The position numbers and the translations under genes are program-made. This document shows, piece after piece, positions 18,071 through 26,826 of a stretch of DNA of 64,000 nt. Source of the DNA: Anaerostipes caccae L1-92 (GTDB lineage: Bacteria > Bacillota > Clostridia > Lachnospirales > Lachnospiraceae); assembly GCF_014467075.1 (NCBI RefSeq), contig NZ_AP023027.1, positions 1,801,501 through 1,865,500 on the forward strand, read 5' to 3'. Below the pieces are notes generated by a model. It made no database searches and had not been told where the DNA came from. It saw only the letters and a list, made by a program, of their open reading frames with translations. Every line of letters starts with the position of its first letter. The first letter of the stretch is position 1.

Positions 18071-20602
18071 ATGAAACAAAAATTTGATGTGACGGGTATG
18101 ACATGCAGTGCATGCAGTGCCCATGTAGATAAGAGTGTCCGAAAATTAGACGGTGTTGCTGAAGTTAATGTCAATCTGCTTCAAAACACCATGACCGTAG
18201 AGTATGACGAGTCAGAAGTAAACGATGATCAGATTATCCGCGCTGTCATCGGCGGAGGCTACGGTGCCTTTGTCCATGATAAGCAGGAAGAAGCAGGCAG
18301 AAAACGGGATATCGGCGTAGATGATGAGATTACTGGCATGAAAAGAAGACTCTGGGTATCCATCCTGTTTATGATACCGCTTATGTACATTTCCATGGGG
18401 CATATGGTGAATCTTCCGCTCCCGTCCTTTCTGAGCGGAACCCACAACGCGGTTTCTTACGGGCTGACCCAGATGCTCCTGGTTCTCCCGGTCATGTATA
18501 TTAACCGGAAGTTTTATCAGGTGGGATTTAAAACATTGTTTAAGGGCTCTCCAAATATGGATTCCCTGATCGCCATCGGGTCCGGCGCTGCCTTTGTCTA
18601 TGGAGTCTTTGCCATTTACCGCATGGGATACGGCCTCGGTGTGCAGAATCTTCATCTGGTACATCAGTACCACATGGATTTATATTTTGAATCTGCATCT
18701 ATGATCCTGACGCTGATCACGGTCGGAAAATATCTGGAGGCCAGGTCCAAAGGGAAGACTTCGGAGGCTATCAGCAAACTCTTAGATCTGGCTCCGAAGA
18801 CTGCGACTGTAGAAAGAAGCGGGGAAGAGATTGAGATCCCTGTGGAGGAGCTGAATGAGGGTGATACGGTGATCGTGCGCCCCGGAGCCAGTATTCCGGT
18901 TGACGGAGTCATCCTTGAAGGCATGACTTCTGTGGATGAAAGCGCTCTGACCGGGGAAAGCATCCCTGTGGAGAAATCCTCCGGAGACAAAGTCATCAGC
19001 GCATCCATCAATAAAGGGGGATTTATTAAATTTAGGGCTACAAAGGTAGGAAACGACACGACGCTTGCCCAGATCATACAGCTTGTGGAAGATGCCTCCG
19101 GTTCCAAAGCGCCGATCGCAAAGCTTGCGGATAAAATTGCCGGAATTTTTGTTCCCGTAGTGATTGTCATTGCCCTGGCTTCTGGGATCATATGGCTCCT
19201 TTCCGGGCAGACATTTGAGTTCGCGCTGTCTACGTCCATTGCCGTCCTGGTTATTTCCTGCCCGTGTGCACTTGGCCTTGCCACCCCGACCGCAATCATG
19301 GTGGGAACCGGGAAAGGCGCAGAAAACGGCATTCTGATCAAGTCTGCGGAGAGCCTTGAGACGGCACATGAGATAAAAACCGTCGTTCTGGACAAGACCG
19401 GAACTGTCACGGAAGGACGTCCTCAGGTGACAGATATTTTAACCTCCGGCAGCATGAAAGAAAAAGAACTGGTCAAGCTTGCCGCCAGTATGGAGAAACC
19501 TTCAGAGCATCCTCTCGCAGATGCCATTGTCTCTTTTGGCGAAGAGACCAATGCCGGTCTCTATGAAGTATCTGGATTTAAGTCTGTGCCCGGAGAAGGG
19601 ATCGAAGGTTCCATAAAAGGTGATAAGGTTTATGCCGGCAACCTGAAAATGATGGAACGGATAGGAGTTTCTCTTGGAGAACTGGAAGAAAAAAGTACTG
19701 TTTTTGCCTCACAGGGCAAGACTCCTCTTTACTTTGCAAAAGAGGGCACACTGCTTGGACTGATTTCCGTAGCCGATGTGGTAAAACCGACCAGCAGACA
19801 GGCCATTCAGGAATTTGAAAAGATGCATATCGAAGTCGTCATGCTGACCGGAGATAACAAAAAAACAGCAGAGGCAATCCAGAAACAGCTGGGCATCAGC
19901 CGTGTAATCGCAGAAGTGCTTCCACAGGACAAAGAGGCCAAGATCCGGGAAATTCAGAATGAAGGAAAGAAAGTGGCCATGATCGGGGATGGTATCAATG
20001 ACGCTCCGGCCCTTGCCAGAGCCGACGTGGGAATAGCTATTGGAGCCGGCACCGATATTGCCATCGAATCCGCAGATATCGTTCTGATGAAGAGTGATCT
20101 GCTGGACGGAGTGGCGGCAGTCCAGCTCAGCAAAGCGGTGATCAAAAACATCAAGGAAAATCTCTTCTGGGCCTTTTTCTATAATGTAATCGGAATTCCC
20201 CTGGCCGCCGGATGTCTGTATCCGTTTTTCGGATTAAAGCTTAATCCTATGTTCGGTGCCGCAGCCATGAGTTTAAGTTCTGTATTTGTCGTGAGCAATG
20301 CCCTGCGCCTGAAGTTTTTCCGGCCAGGTTTTATAAGAAACAAAGAAACACCGGTGAAAGTACATGAGCCGGGCCAAAGTGAGGAGGAAACAAAGATGAA
20401 AAAGACGATTTCAATCGAAGGAATGATGTGTGAACACTGTGTAAAACACGTGACAGATGCACTCAATAAACTCGACGGGGTGGCCGCAGAGGTCAGCCTT
20501 TCAGATAAAAATGCTGTTGTGAACTTAGAAAAAGAGGTCAGTGAGGAAGTACTGAAACAGGCAGTGGAAGATGCAGGTTATCAAGTGACGGGTATTCAGT
20601 AA
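18071..20602 (+). CDS. copA: Copper-exporting P1B-type ATPase with N- and C-terminal HMA domains
   Basis: This membrane ATPase exports Cu(I). In order: HMA domain with C12-x2-C15 (GMTCSACSAH), membrane helices, actuator TGES, the ion-path motif S-C397-P-C399, phosphorylation site D441-KTGT, HPLADAIV, TGDN and GDGINDAPALARADVG, then last helices, a linker, and a second HMA domain (M776 onward, GMM-C787-E-H-C790). The start at 18071 follows TAAGGAGG; the frame opens earlier at 17996, but that region contains the promoter and operator. The C-terminal HMA domain has its own ribosome site (see 20396-20602). csoR follows 9 bases later. Confidence 0.95.
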   Translation: MKQKFDVTGMTCSACSAHVDKSVRKLDGVAEVNVNLLQNTMTVEYDESEVNDDQIIRAVIGGGYGAFVHDKQEEAGRKRDIGVDDEITGMKRRLWVSILFMIPLMYISMGHMVNLPLPSFLSGTHNAVSYGLTQMLLVLPVMYINRKFYQVGFKTLFKGSPNMDSLIAIGSGAAFVYGVFAIYRMGYGLGVQNLHLVHQYHMDLYFESASMILTLITVGKYLEARSKGKTSEAISKLLDLAPKTATVERSGEEIEIPVEELNEGDTVIVRPGASIPVDGVILEGMTSVDESALTGESIPVEKSSGDKVISASINKGGFIKFRATKVGNDTTLAQIIQLVEDASGSKAPIAKLADKIAGIFVPVVIVIALASGIIWLLSGQTFEFALSTSIAVLVISCPCALGLATPTAIMVGTGKGAENGILIKSAESLETAHEIKTVVLDKTGTVTEGRPQVTDILTSGSMKEKELVKLAASMEKPSEHPLADAIVSFGEETNAGLYEVSGFKSVPGEGIEGSIKGDKVYAGNLKMMERIGVSLGELEEKSTVFASQGKTPLYFAKEGTLLGLISVADVVKPTSRQAIQEFEKMHIEVVMLTGDNKKTAEAIQKQLGISRVIAEVLPQDKEAKIREIQNEGKKVAMIGDGINDAPALARADVGIAIGAGTDIAIESADIVLMKSDLLDGVAAVQLSKAVIKNIKENLFWAFFYNVIGIPLAAGCLYPFFGLKLNPMFGAAAMSLSSVFVVSNALRLKFFRPGFIRNKETPVKVHEPGQSEEETKMKKTISIEGMMCEHCVKHVTDALNKLDGVAAEVSLSDKNAVVNLEKEVSEEVLKQAVEDAGYQVTGIQ
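20396..20602 (+). CDS. Possible internally initiated CopZ-like copper chaperone
   Basis: Inside copA, and in frame with it, GAGGAGG (20381-20387) stands 8 bases before ATG 20396. Translation from there would give a 68-residue HMA protein with the GMMCEHC motif, the size and pattern of the copper chaperone CopZ. The upstream linker is rich in small and charged residues, as expected between domains. The same message could therefore yield both CopA with a tail domain and free CopZ. This is inference from the ribosome-binding site and family size; no independent stop separates the two products. Confidence 0.45.
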   Translation: MKKTISIEGMMCEHCVKHVTDALNKLDGVAAEVSLSDKNAVVNLEKEVSEEVLKQAVEDAGYQVTGIQ

Positions 20603-20611
20603 GGAGGGTCC

Positions 20612-20875
20612 ATGCAGGCAGACAAAACTCAGATCACAAGGCTTCTTAAAACCGCCAGGGGACAGATCGACGGTATCTTAAAGATGGTGGAGGAAGACCG
20701 GTACTGTATGGATATCTCCAATCAGCTCATGGCGACAGAGGCCGTCATACGAAAGACGAATAAAGAAATTCTAAGAGCACACATGAAGGGATGCATATCT
20801 GAAGCACTGGCAGAAGACAACGGTGATGAGAAGATCGATGAACTGATCGAACTCATCGACAAATTCGGAAAATAA
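20612..20875 (+). CDS. csoR: Copper-sensing repressor
   Basis: The 87-residue protein is a CsoR/FrmR-family all-helical regulator. The copper ligands of the CsoR branch are present: C32, H57 and C61 (LRAHMKGC). It opens with the DNA-binding stretch RLLKTARGQIDGILKMVEED. In copper-free form CsoR represses; Cu(I) binding releases the DNA, here most likely the palindrome at 18042. The start follows GGAGGG. It is last in the copA-csoR unit, which ends in a strong terminator. Confidence 0.92.
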   Translation: MQADKTQITRLLKTARGQIDGILKMVEEDRYCMDISNQLMATEAVIRKTNKEILRAHMKGCISEALAEDNGDEKIDELIELIDKFGK

Positions 20876-20924
20876 AAAATATCCTTACAACTGGCAAATA
20901 CAGTCAGTTGTAAGGATATTTTTT
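20874..20924. terminator. Bidirectional terminator between csoR and the convergent regulator gene
   Basis: A perfect 20-bp stem (20874-20893 with 20905-20924) has six A on the left and six T on the right, so it can terminate csoR on the plus strand and the 20945-22945 gene on the minus strand. Confidence 0.9.
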
Positions 20925-20944
20925 GCATTAGAAAAAACGATATT

Positions 20945-22945
20945 TCAGAGTTTTTTTTCCAGTTCATGAATGATCCCATAAACTTCCTCAGGGGTTTTTG
21001 CCTCGTCCAGGTGCTGAAATAAGGTGGGACTGGACGCAACATTAATCACAGACAGTATTTTTTCATCATTTTCGGAAGTATCTGATGCAATAAAAGTAAA
21101 AATATACTTCACAGGATCATTCTGTTCATTTCCGAAGAATACCGGCTGCTTCAGGCGGATCAGACTTGCCGAAAAGGGCATAAATTCCGCACTTGCATTT
21201 GCATGGGCCAAAGCGATATGCGGCCAGAAGACAAAGTAAGGACCGTTGATTTCTATATTTTTTACGATCGAATCAATATATTCCTGAGTCATCAATCCTT
21301 CCTGCATTAATAGACTGCCGCCCAGCTGTACAGCATCTTTCCACGTACCTGCATAAAGATCCAATGCAATCAGATGCGGAGAAATTATGCTGGAAGATTT
21401 AGAGGAGGGCGCCTCCTGAGCCTCTGAAAATCTTGCAGATCGTTTGTTGAGGATATGATTTTCATCCTTCCTGGATTCATACATCTTTTCCTGAAGTTTG
21501 ATCAGATCCTCCGGCGGAAGTCCGGGCGATACGACAACAACAGGAATCGAGATTTCATCGACAGGGTAAAAGGAGACGATCAGATTCGGCGGCGGATTCA
21601 CCCTTGACATGTAATTTTTAAACTCAAAGGATGTAACCGCTTGTACATCATCTACCTTACAGTAATATTTTAATTTATTTGTGACATAGGAGGCAGCGGC
21701 GGCGCCAGTATCACAGATAAGAAGGATCTTAAATTTCTGCCGTTCTGTCAGGATTTTGGAGACAGCAGCGGCAATGTGCATGACCAAAAATGCCGTTTCG
21801 TTTTCACTGTATGTACGGTGAAAGCTCTGTTCCAGAATATATAAATTATTTTTGACCGACTTACATATGGCCGGGTACTCATCTTCCAGCTCTTTATAAA
21901 AACTCTGGTCGAAGGACGTACTTCTCTCTAACAGTGAGAAGAAACTTTTTATATGGGCAGACAGCTGATCGTAGAGCTTAACATCGTTTGCCAGCTTCAG
22001 CTTCAGATCATGAGATACATTGACCAAAAAGGTGTGGATGACGGTGTTTGACGGAATGATCCCCAGCGGAGTCTGAGGAAGGTTTGTAAGACACAGGCCG
22101 TCAATATAGGAGGCAAGGAAATAAAATTCTTCTTCTGGAATCGATGCAGAGATCACCCTCTGAATTCTTAGGTACAGATCTCTTGAGACTGCAACCGTGC
22201 GCCTGTCCGATGCGCAGGGGAATGCATCGAGGTGATTTCCCTGTTTGATTCGTTCAGCAGTCACCACGAGTATCCAGAGCAGCTGGTAAAACTGATAACC
22301 CTCAATATGAATATGATTGTCTTTCTGCCATGTAAGAAGAATCGGAAATACCTGAAGCTTGAATGCATCCAGGTCAAAATGTCTGGAAATCCATAAATCA
22401 ATGCCCGAAAAGGAAGAATGGTCTCCTGCCACATTCAAAAAAGTGTGAAAACTATTAATCAGATAATCCCTTCTGAAAACTTCACTAACATCAATCCGGT
22501 ATCCTTTCGCGGTTGTGATCAGTAAAATATCCTGCTGCTCAAGGTCCTTTGCAACTTGTTTCATATCTGAAAGACAGGTTTTTTTGCTGATATCCAGAGA
22601 ACGTATGATGTCAGACGTAGAAACCAGGTTTTGTCTGCATAAGAGCAATTTGATGATGGATGTGCGCTCTTCTGAAGAAAAATGATATTCATAGAGAGGG
22701 CGGGAATAGTATCGTTTCCGTATCATTCCAAGCTCATTGATGGAGCTGTCCAGTACAAGCGTACTGTCGGGAAGGATTTGGATTTTATGAAATCCATTCT
22801 CATGCAGGAAATCATTGATCTCAGCAATGTAGTTATTAATTGACCGCTTACCGATATGCAGCATTTCTTCTAGTTCTTTGTATGTATATTTCTTCTTTTC
22901 AGAAGATGTAAAAAGAGTAACGAGCTGATATTGTTTCTGATTCAT
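20945..22945 (-). CDS. PRD-containing, PTS-regulated transcription activator (MtlR/LicR class)
   Basis: The 666-residue protein has two N-terminal helix-turn-helix domains (about 1-65 and 85-150), two PTS regulation domains (about 170-280 and 295-405; the second keeps histidines in LSAHIKSFF and VMHIAAAV), an EIIB-like domain (about 410-495, LLICDTGAAAA with its cysteine) and an EIIA type-2 domain to the end (HIALAHANA). Such proteins are switched by phosphorylation from HPr and a cognate EIIB. ATG at 22945 follows AGGAGATTGCT; an upstream in-frame start at 22972 has no ribosome site. It is divergent from the catabolic operon starting at 23172 and is its likely regulator. Confidence 0.88.
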   Translation of the reverse strand: MNQKQYQLVTLFTSSEKKKYTYKELEEMLHIGKRSINNYIAEINDFLHENGFHKIQILPDSTLVLDSSINELGMIRKRYYSRPLYEYHFSSEERTSIIKLLLCRQNLVSTSDIIRSLDISKKTCLSDMKQVAKDLEQQDILLITTAKGYRIDVSEVFRRDYLINSFHTFLNVAGDHSSFSGIDLWISRHFDLDAFKLQVFPILLTWQKDNHIHIEGYQFYQLLWILVVTAERIKQGNHLDAFPCASDRRTVAVSRDLYLRIQRVISASIPEEEFYFLASYIDGLCLTNLPQTPLGIIPSNTVIHTFLVNVSHDLKLKLANDVKLYDQLSAHIKSFFSLLERSTSFDQSFYKELEDEYPAICKSVKNNLYILEQSFHRTYSENETAFLVMHIAAAVSKILTERQKFKILLICDTGAAAASYVTNKLKYYCKVDDVQAVTSFEFKNYMSRVNPPPNLIVSFYPVDEISIPVVVVSPGLPPEDLIKLQEKMYESRKDENHILNKRSARFSEAQEAPSSKSSSIISPHLIALDLYAGTWKDAVQLGGSLLMQEGLMTQEYIDSIVKNIEINGPYFVFWPHIALAHANASAEFMPFSASLIRLKQPVFFGNEQNDPVKYIFTFIASDTSENDEKILSVINVASSPTLFQHLDEAKTPEEVYGIIHELEKKL

Positions 22946-23085
22946 AGCAATCTCCTGATTTATCGTTGGCAATACATGTTAATTTTCTTATTCTAAAGTA
23001 AATCTTAATAAAAAAAGATAAAAAAGGCAAGAAAAAGTGTTCAGAATGACGGAAGCAAATGTTACCAAAAATCATGAAAAGCAAA

Positions 23086-23114
23086 TTGTACGTGATTTTG
23101 TACATTGCTATAAT
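23086..23114 (+). promoter_or_regulatory. Operon promoter with an inverted repeat across the -35/spacer
   Basis: TTGTAC (23086-23091), a 17-base spacer and TATAAT (23109-23114) with an upstream TGC make an extended -10 promoter. TGTAC (23087-23091) and GTACA (23100-23104) form a 5-8-5 inverted repeat inside it, a candidate regulator site. The promoter lies within the upstream part of the open frame, which helps to fix the E1-alpha start downstream. Confidence 0.65.
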
Positions 23115-23171
23115 TGCCGTAGAAACATGGAAATGACGCAGAAAGCTGCGCAGTGTACGAAAGGAGAACTT

Positions 23172-24188
23172 TTGACTACCATGAGAAATAATGCCATATC
23201 AAAAGAACAATTATTGGAATTCTACCGGAAAATGATACGGATCCGTGAGTTTGAGAATGAGGCCATTGAACTGGCCAAGATGAATCTGACCCGCGCAGCC
23301 GTCCATACATACAATGGAGAAGAAGCCATAGCCGTCGGTGTCTGTGCCCATCTTAACGATCAGGATTACATCACCTCTACCCACAGAGGGCATGGACACT
23401 GTATCGCAAAAGGCGCCGATATGAAGCTGATGTTTGCGGAACTGATGGCCAGGGAGTCCGGTTACTGTAAAGGAAAAGGGGGCTCCATGCACATTGCCGA
23501 TATGTCGATCGGTATGCTGGGTGCCAACGGTATCGTGGGAGGAGGTCTTCCGATCTCTGTGGGTGCCGCATTTGCGCTGAAATATACGTCCAGCAAAAAT
23601 ATTGCCGTATGTTTCTTCGGCGATGGTGCCTCCAACCAGGGTTCTTTTCATGAAGCGGTGAATCTGGCATCCGTCATGAAACTCCCAGTCATCTTTGTGT
23701 GTGAAAACAACCAGTGGGCGATCTCCACCAGCCAGAAAAAATCATCCAACATAGAGAATCTCAGTGACAGAGCCGTCGGATACGGAATCGAGGGCATCAC
23801 GGTAGACGGAAACGATATTGAGGCGGTCTACAGCGAGTTCGGCAGGGCGTGTGAGAAAGTAAGGGGCGGCAGCGGCCCGATCTTAATGGAAATGAAGACA
23901 TACCGCATCGCCGGACATTATTACGGAGACAACGAAAATTACAGATCCAGGGAAGAAGTCACGGAGTGGAAAGAAAAGTGTCCGATCCGGCATGTGGAAA
24001 AACTTCTGGCAGAGGAGTACGGCTTTAAAGAAGAGGATTTTAAAAAGATACAGAAAGAAGAACTCGCAGTCGTTCTTGAGGCCAGCGAAAGCGCAAAAAA
24101 TGAAAAAGAGCCCTCCCCGGAAGACTTAAGAAATGATTTATATGACACTTCATTTGCAGAGATACAGTGGAACAGGTTCGTGAAATAA
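23172..24188 (+). CDS. TPP-dependent dehydrogenase E1 component, alpha subunit (AcoA/PdhA type)
   Basis: This subunit binds thiamine diphosphate and decarboxylates or cleaves a 2-oxoacid or acetoin-like substrate. The TPP motif begins at G150-D-G-A and ends in ENN after about 27 residues; GEEAIAVGV, THRGHGHCIAKGAD, GKGGSMHIAD and RIAGHYYGDN match AcoA-type E1-alpha. TTG 23172 stands 5 bases behind AAGGAG; ATG 23181 is the alternative. The open frame continues upstream to 23037, but the promoter at 23086-23114 lies inside that extension. It is the first gene of a 14-gene operon. Pyruvate versus acetoin or another substrate cannot be told from sequence. Confidence 0.9.
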   Translation: MTTMRNNAISKEQLLEFYRKMIRIREFENEAIELAKMNLTRAAVHTYNGEEAIAVGVCAHLNDQDYITSTHRGHGHCIAKGADMKLMFAELMARESGYCKGKGGSMHIADMSIGMLGANGIVGGGLPISVGAAFALKYTSSKNIAVCFFGDGASNQGSFHEAVNLASVMKLPVIFVCENNQWAISTSQKKSSNIENLSDRAVGYGIEGITVDGNDIEAVYSEFGRACEKVRGGSGPILMEMKTYRIAGHYYGDNENYRSREEVTEWKEKCPIRHVEKLLAEEYGFKEEDFKKIQKEELAVVLEASESAKNEKEPSPEDLRNDLYDTSFAEIQWNRFVK

Positions 24189-24206
24189 GGAAAGGAAGAA
24201 GACGAT

Positions 24207-25175
24207 ATGAGAAAGATTTCTATGCGGGAAGCCATCAATGAAGCGCTTCACACGGCATTTAACAGTGACCCGTCCGTATTTTCCATCGGGGAAGATATAG
24301 CGGTTTACGGAGGGCAGCTCCGCTGTTCTTATGACTTGATTCAGAACTTCGGAGAGAAACGGATCATGGACACCCCGATTTCCGAAGCCGCCATTATAGG
24401 AACAGCCATTGGCTCTTCTATGCTCGGCTTGCGCCCTGTAGTGGAAATTTCATATATTGATTTTATCGGCACCTGCTTTGACCAAATCATGAATCAGGCG
24501 GCAAAATTACGATATATGTACGGAGGACGCGTCAGTCTGCCCCTTGTCATCCGCACCCAGGGCGGCGCAGGGTTAGGAAACGGGGCGCAGCATTCCCAGT
24601 CATTGGAGGCAATCTTTGCACATATTCCGGGAATCCGGGTCGTGATTCCGTCCAACGCCTACGACGCCAAAGGCCTGCTCCTGCACGCGATCAGAGATAA
24701 CAACCCGGTTGTGTTTATAGAGCACAAAGGTTTATACAAAAAGAAATGCGAAGTGCCTGAGGAACCATACGAATGCGGATATAACTGTGATATCAAGCGG
24801 GAGGGAAGTGACATTACAATCGTTGCATATTCTTCTATGGTGGATCAGAGTCTCAGGGCGGCCAAAGAGCTTGAAAAAGAGGGAATACAGGCCGAAGTGA
24901 TTGACGTCCGTTCTTTAGAACCATTCGATGCCGATACCATCATCTCTTCTGTCAGCAAGACAGGACACGCAGTCATCGCACACGAAGCCTGTGTCAAAGG
25001 CGGGTTCGGAGCGGAAATTGCGGCGGTGATTCAGGAAAAGGCATTCGACAAGCTCAAAGAACCTGTAAAGCGGGTGGGTGCTCCGAACGTACCGGTTCCA
25101 TTTGCGCCGGTACTTGAAAAGGCATACCTTCCTGATTATAAAGACATTCTGGATGCCGCCCATTCTTGTCTGTAA
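24207..25175 (+). CDS. TPP-dependent dehydrogenase E1 component, beta subunit
   Basis: The 322-residue protein is the partner of the upstream alpha subunit and completes the TPP site at the heterotetramer interface. Family runs visible are MREAINEALHTAF, GEDIAVYGG, DTPISEAAIIGTAIGS, EISYIDFIG, RTQGGAGLGNGAQHSQSLEA and IFAHIPGIRVVIPSN. It starts 18 bases after the alpha subunit with GGAAAGGAAG upstream. Length is normal. Confidence 0.93.
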   Translation: MRKISMREAINEALHTAFNSDPSVFSIGEDIAVYGGQLRCSYDLIQNFGEKRIMDTPISEAAIIGTAIGSSMLGLRPVVEISYIDFIGTCFDQIMNQAAKLRYMYGGRVSLPLVIRTQGGAGLGNGAQHSQSLEAIFAHIPGIRVVIPSNAYDAKGLLLHAIRDNNPVVFIEHKGLYKKKCEVPEEPYECGYNCDIKREGSDITIVAYSSMVDQSLRAAKELEKEGIQAEVIDVRSLEPFDADTIISSVSKTGHAVIAHEACVKGGFGAEIAAVIQEKAFDKLKEPVKRVGAPNVPVPFAPVLEKAYLPDYKDILDAAHSCL

Positions 25176-25189
25176 CAGAAAGGAGAACT

Positions 25190-26557
25190 ATGGATATCTT
25201 AGATTTGATTGTGATCGGAGGAGGCCCCGCAGGCTACCTGGCTGCCCAGAGAGCTGCAGAGTCCGGGATGAAGGTCCTGCTGTTTGAGAAAAAGAAACTC
25301 GGGGGCGTGTGCTTAAACGAGGGATGTGTTCCTACAAAAACCCTGCTGAATTCGGCCAAGATCTTTGATCACGCTAAAAACGGCCAGGCGTATGGCGTCA
25401 TGGCCCGCGGCGTGACCATGGATACCAAGACCGTCCTTCAAAGAAAAAATAAGGTGATACAGATGCTGGTCTCCGGCGTCGGTATGACCATGAAGAAAAA
25501 TAAGATAAAGGTCGTCTATGAGAGAGCAGAAGTCATAGAAAAAACAAAAGAAGGATTTCTCGTGGAGGCGGGAGCAGAGAGATATACCGCAAAATATATT
25601 TTGGCAGCCCCGGGATCAGAGACTCTGATTCCGCCGATCCCGGGGGTGGCAAAGGCCCTGGAAAGCGGGCTGGCCATAACCAGCAGAGAACTGTTAGAGT
25701 TGGAAGAACTCCCCGGACATCTGGCTGTCATCGGGGCCGGTGTCATCGGATTGGAGATGGCGGCTTACTGCTGTACGGCAGGTGTAAAGGTGACCGTGGT
25801 CGAGATGCTTGATAAGGTTGCTGGAAGTATGGATGCCAGACTGTCAAAGATTCTCCAGAAGGAATTGGAGAAAAAGGGGGTATCTTTCCTGATGGGACAC
25901 AAGGTCACGGAAGTAAACAGTCATGGCCTTGTGTGTGAAAAAAACGGAGAGACAAAGCTCGCAGAAGCCGATAAAATTCTTCTCTCCATAGGCAGAAAGC
26001 CCGTCATGGAAGGATGCGGCCTGGAACATATAGGAGTCGCTGCAAAACATGGGAGGGTCGTGACAGATCAGCATCTTTGTACCTCCGCAGAGGGAATATA
26101 CGCCGCCGGGGATGTCAACGGAAAAATGATGCTGGCCCACACTGCTTATCGGGAAAGTGAGGTCGCAGTCCATCATATGCTGGGCATAGAAGATGAGATC
26201 AACTATCAGACAATTCCTTCCGTCATCTACACGTTCCCGGAATTTGCGGGAATCGGGGAAACCGAAGAATCTGCGAGAGAAAAAGGCCTTGCGGTTAAAA
26301 CTGCAGAGCTTCCGATGGCCTATTCCGGCCGTTATGTGGCAGAAAATGCAGATGGAAACGGGCTGTGCAGGCTGATCATGGATCAGGAGACAGGGTGTCT
26401 TGTGGGCGCGCATCTTCTGGGGCCCTATGTATCAGAAATGATATGGGGCATCGCAGCCCTGATAGATCAGAAGGTATCTGTGGAAGAACTCAAAAAAAGT
26501 GTGTTCCCCCATCCGTCTGTCAGCGAAATTATCAGAGAAACCATATTTAAATTATAA
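25190..26557 (+). CDS. Dihydrolipoamide dehydrogenase (E3)
   Basis: E3 reoxidises dihydrolipoyl groups and passes electrons through FAD to NAD+. The 455-residue protein has an FAD-binding GGGPAGYLAAQRAAESG, the redox-active pair in GGVCLNEGCVPTK, a second NAD-binding GAGVIGLEMA, AAGDVNGK, and the catalytic FPHPSVSE near the C terminus. No lipoyl domain is fused to it, unlike some Firmicute E3 proteins. ATG 25190 follows AAAGGAG; the open frame begins at TTG 25166 inside the E1-beta gene. Confidence 0.94.
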   Translation: MDILDLIVIGGGPAGYLAAQRAAESGMKVLLFEKKKLGGVCLNEGCVPTKTLLNSAKIFDHAKNGQAYGVMARGVTMDTKTVLQRKNKVIQMLVSGVGMTMKKNKIKVVYERAEVIEKTKEGFLVEAGAERYTAKYILAAPGSETLIPPIPGVAKALESGLAITSRELLELEELPGHLAVIGAGVIGLEMAAYCCTAGVKVTVVEMLDKVAGSMDARLSKILQKELEKKGVSFLMGHKVTEVNSHGLVCEKNGETKLAEADKILLSIGRKPVMEGCGLEHIGVAAKHGRVVTDQHLCTSAEGIYAAGDVNGKMMLAHTAYRESEVAVHHMLGIEDEINYQTIPSVIYTFPEFAGIGETEESAREKGLAVKTAELPMAYSGRYVAENADGNGLCRLIMDQETGCLVGAHLLGPYVSEMIWGIAALIDQKVSVEELKKSVFPHPSVSEIIRETIFKL

Positions 26558-26583
26558 ACCCAATGAGTGAAAGGAGAAGCAGT

Positions 26584-26826
26584 ATGAGAAAAGAAGTCAT
26601 TATGCCGAAAATTGGATTGGACATGGAGGAGGGTACAATTCTTGAATGGAAAAAGAAAGCAGGTGATACTGTTTCAAAAGGCGAAGTCCTTTTGGAGATC
26701 GAGACAGACAAAGCAGTGACCGAGGTAGAATCAGCGCTTGACGGTACGTTGGCTGAAATTGTAGCTGACGAGGGCGATACCGTTGAGATCACAAAAACGA
26801 TTGCCTGGGTAGAAGTCGATGATTGA
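26584..26826 (+). CDS. Stand-alone lipoyl (biotinyl/lipoyl) carrier domain
   Basis: This 80-residue protein is only a lipoyl domain: IMPKIGLDMEEG at the start and the lipoylation site K43 in ETDKAVTEVES at the hairpin tip. In most 2-oxoacid dehydrogenases this domain is the N terminus of E2. Here it is a separate gene that overlaps the next one, the E2 catalytic domain, by 8 bases. The start is ATG 26584 after AAAGGAG; ATG 26563 is in frame but poorly placed. It is the probable target of the operon's lipoate ligase (33123). Confidence 0.9.
   Translation: MRKEVIMPKIGLDMEEGTILEWKKKAGDTVSKGEVLLEIETDKAVTEVESALDGTLAEIVADEGDTVEITKTIAWVEVDD

Noticed and set aside
23037..23171. Longer E1-alpha N terminus starting at GTG 23037
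   Set aside because: An extended -10 promoter lies inside this stretch, the residues do not resemble the family, and AAGGAG sits just before TTG 23172.
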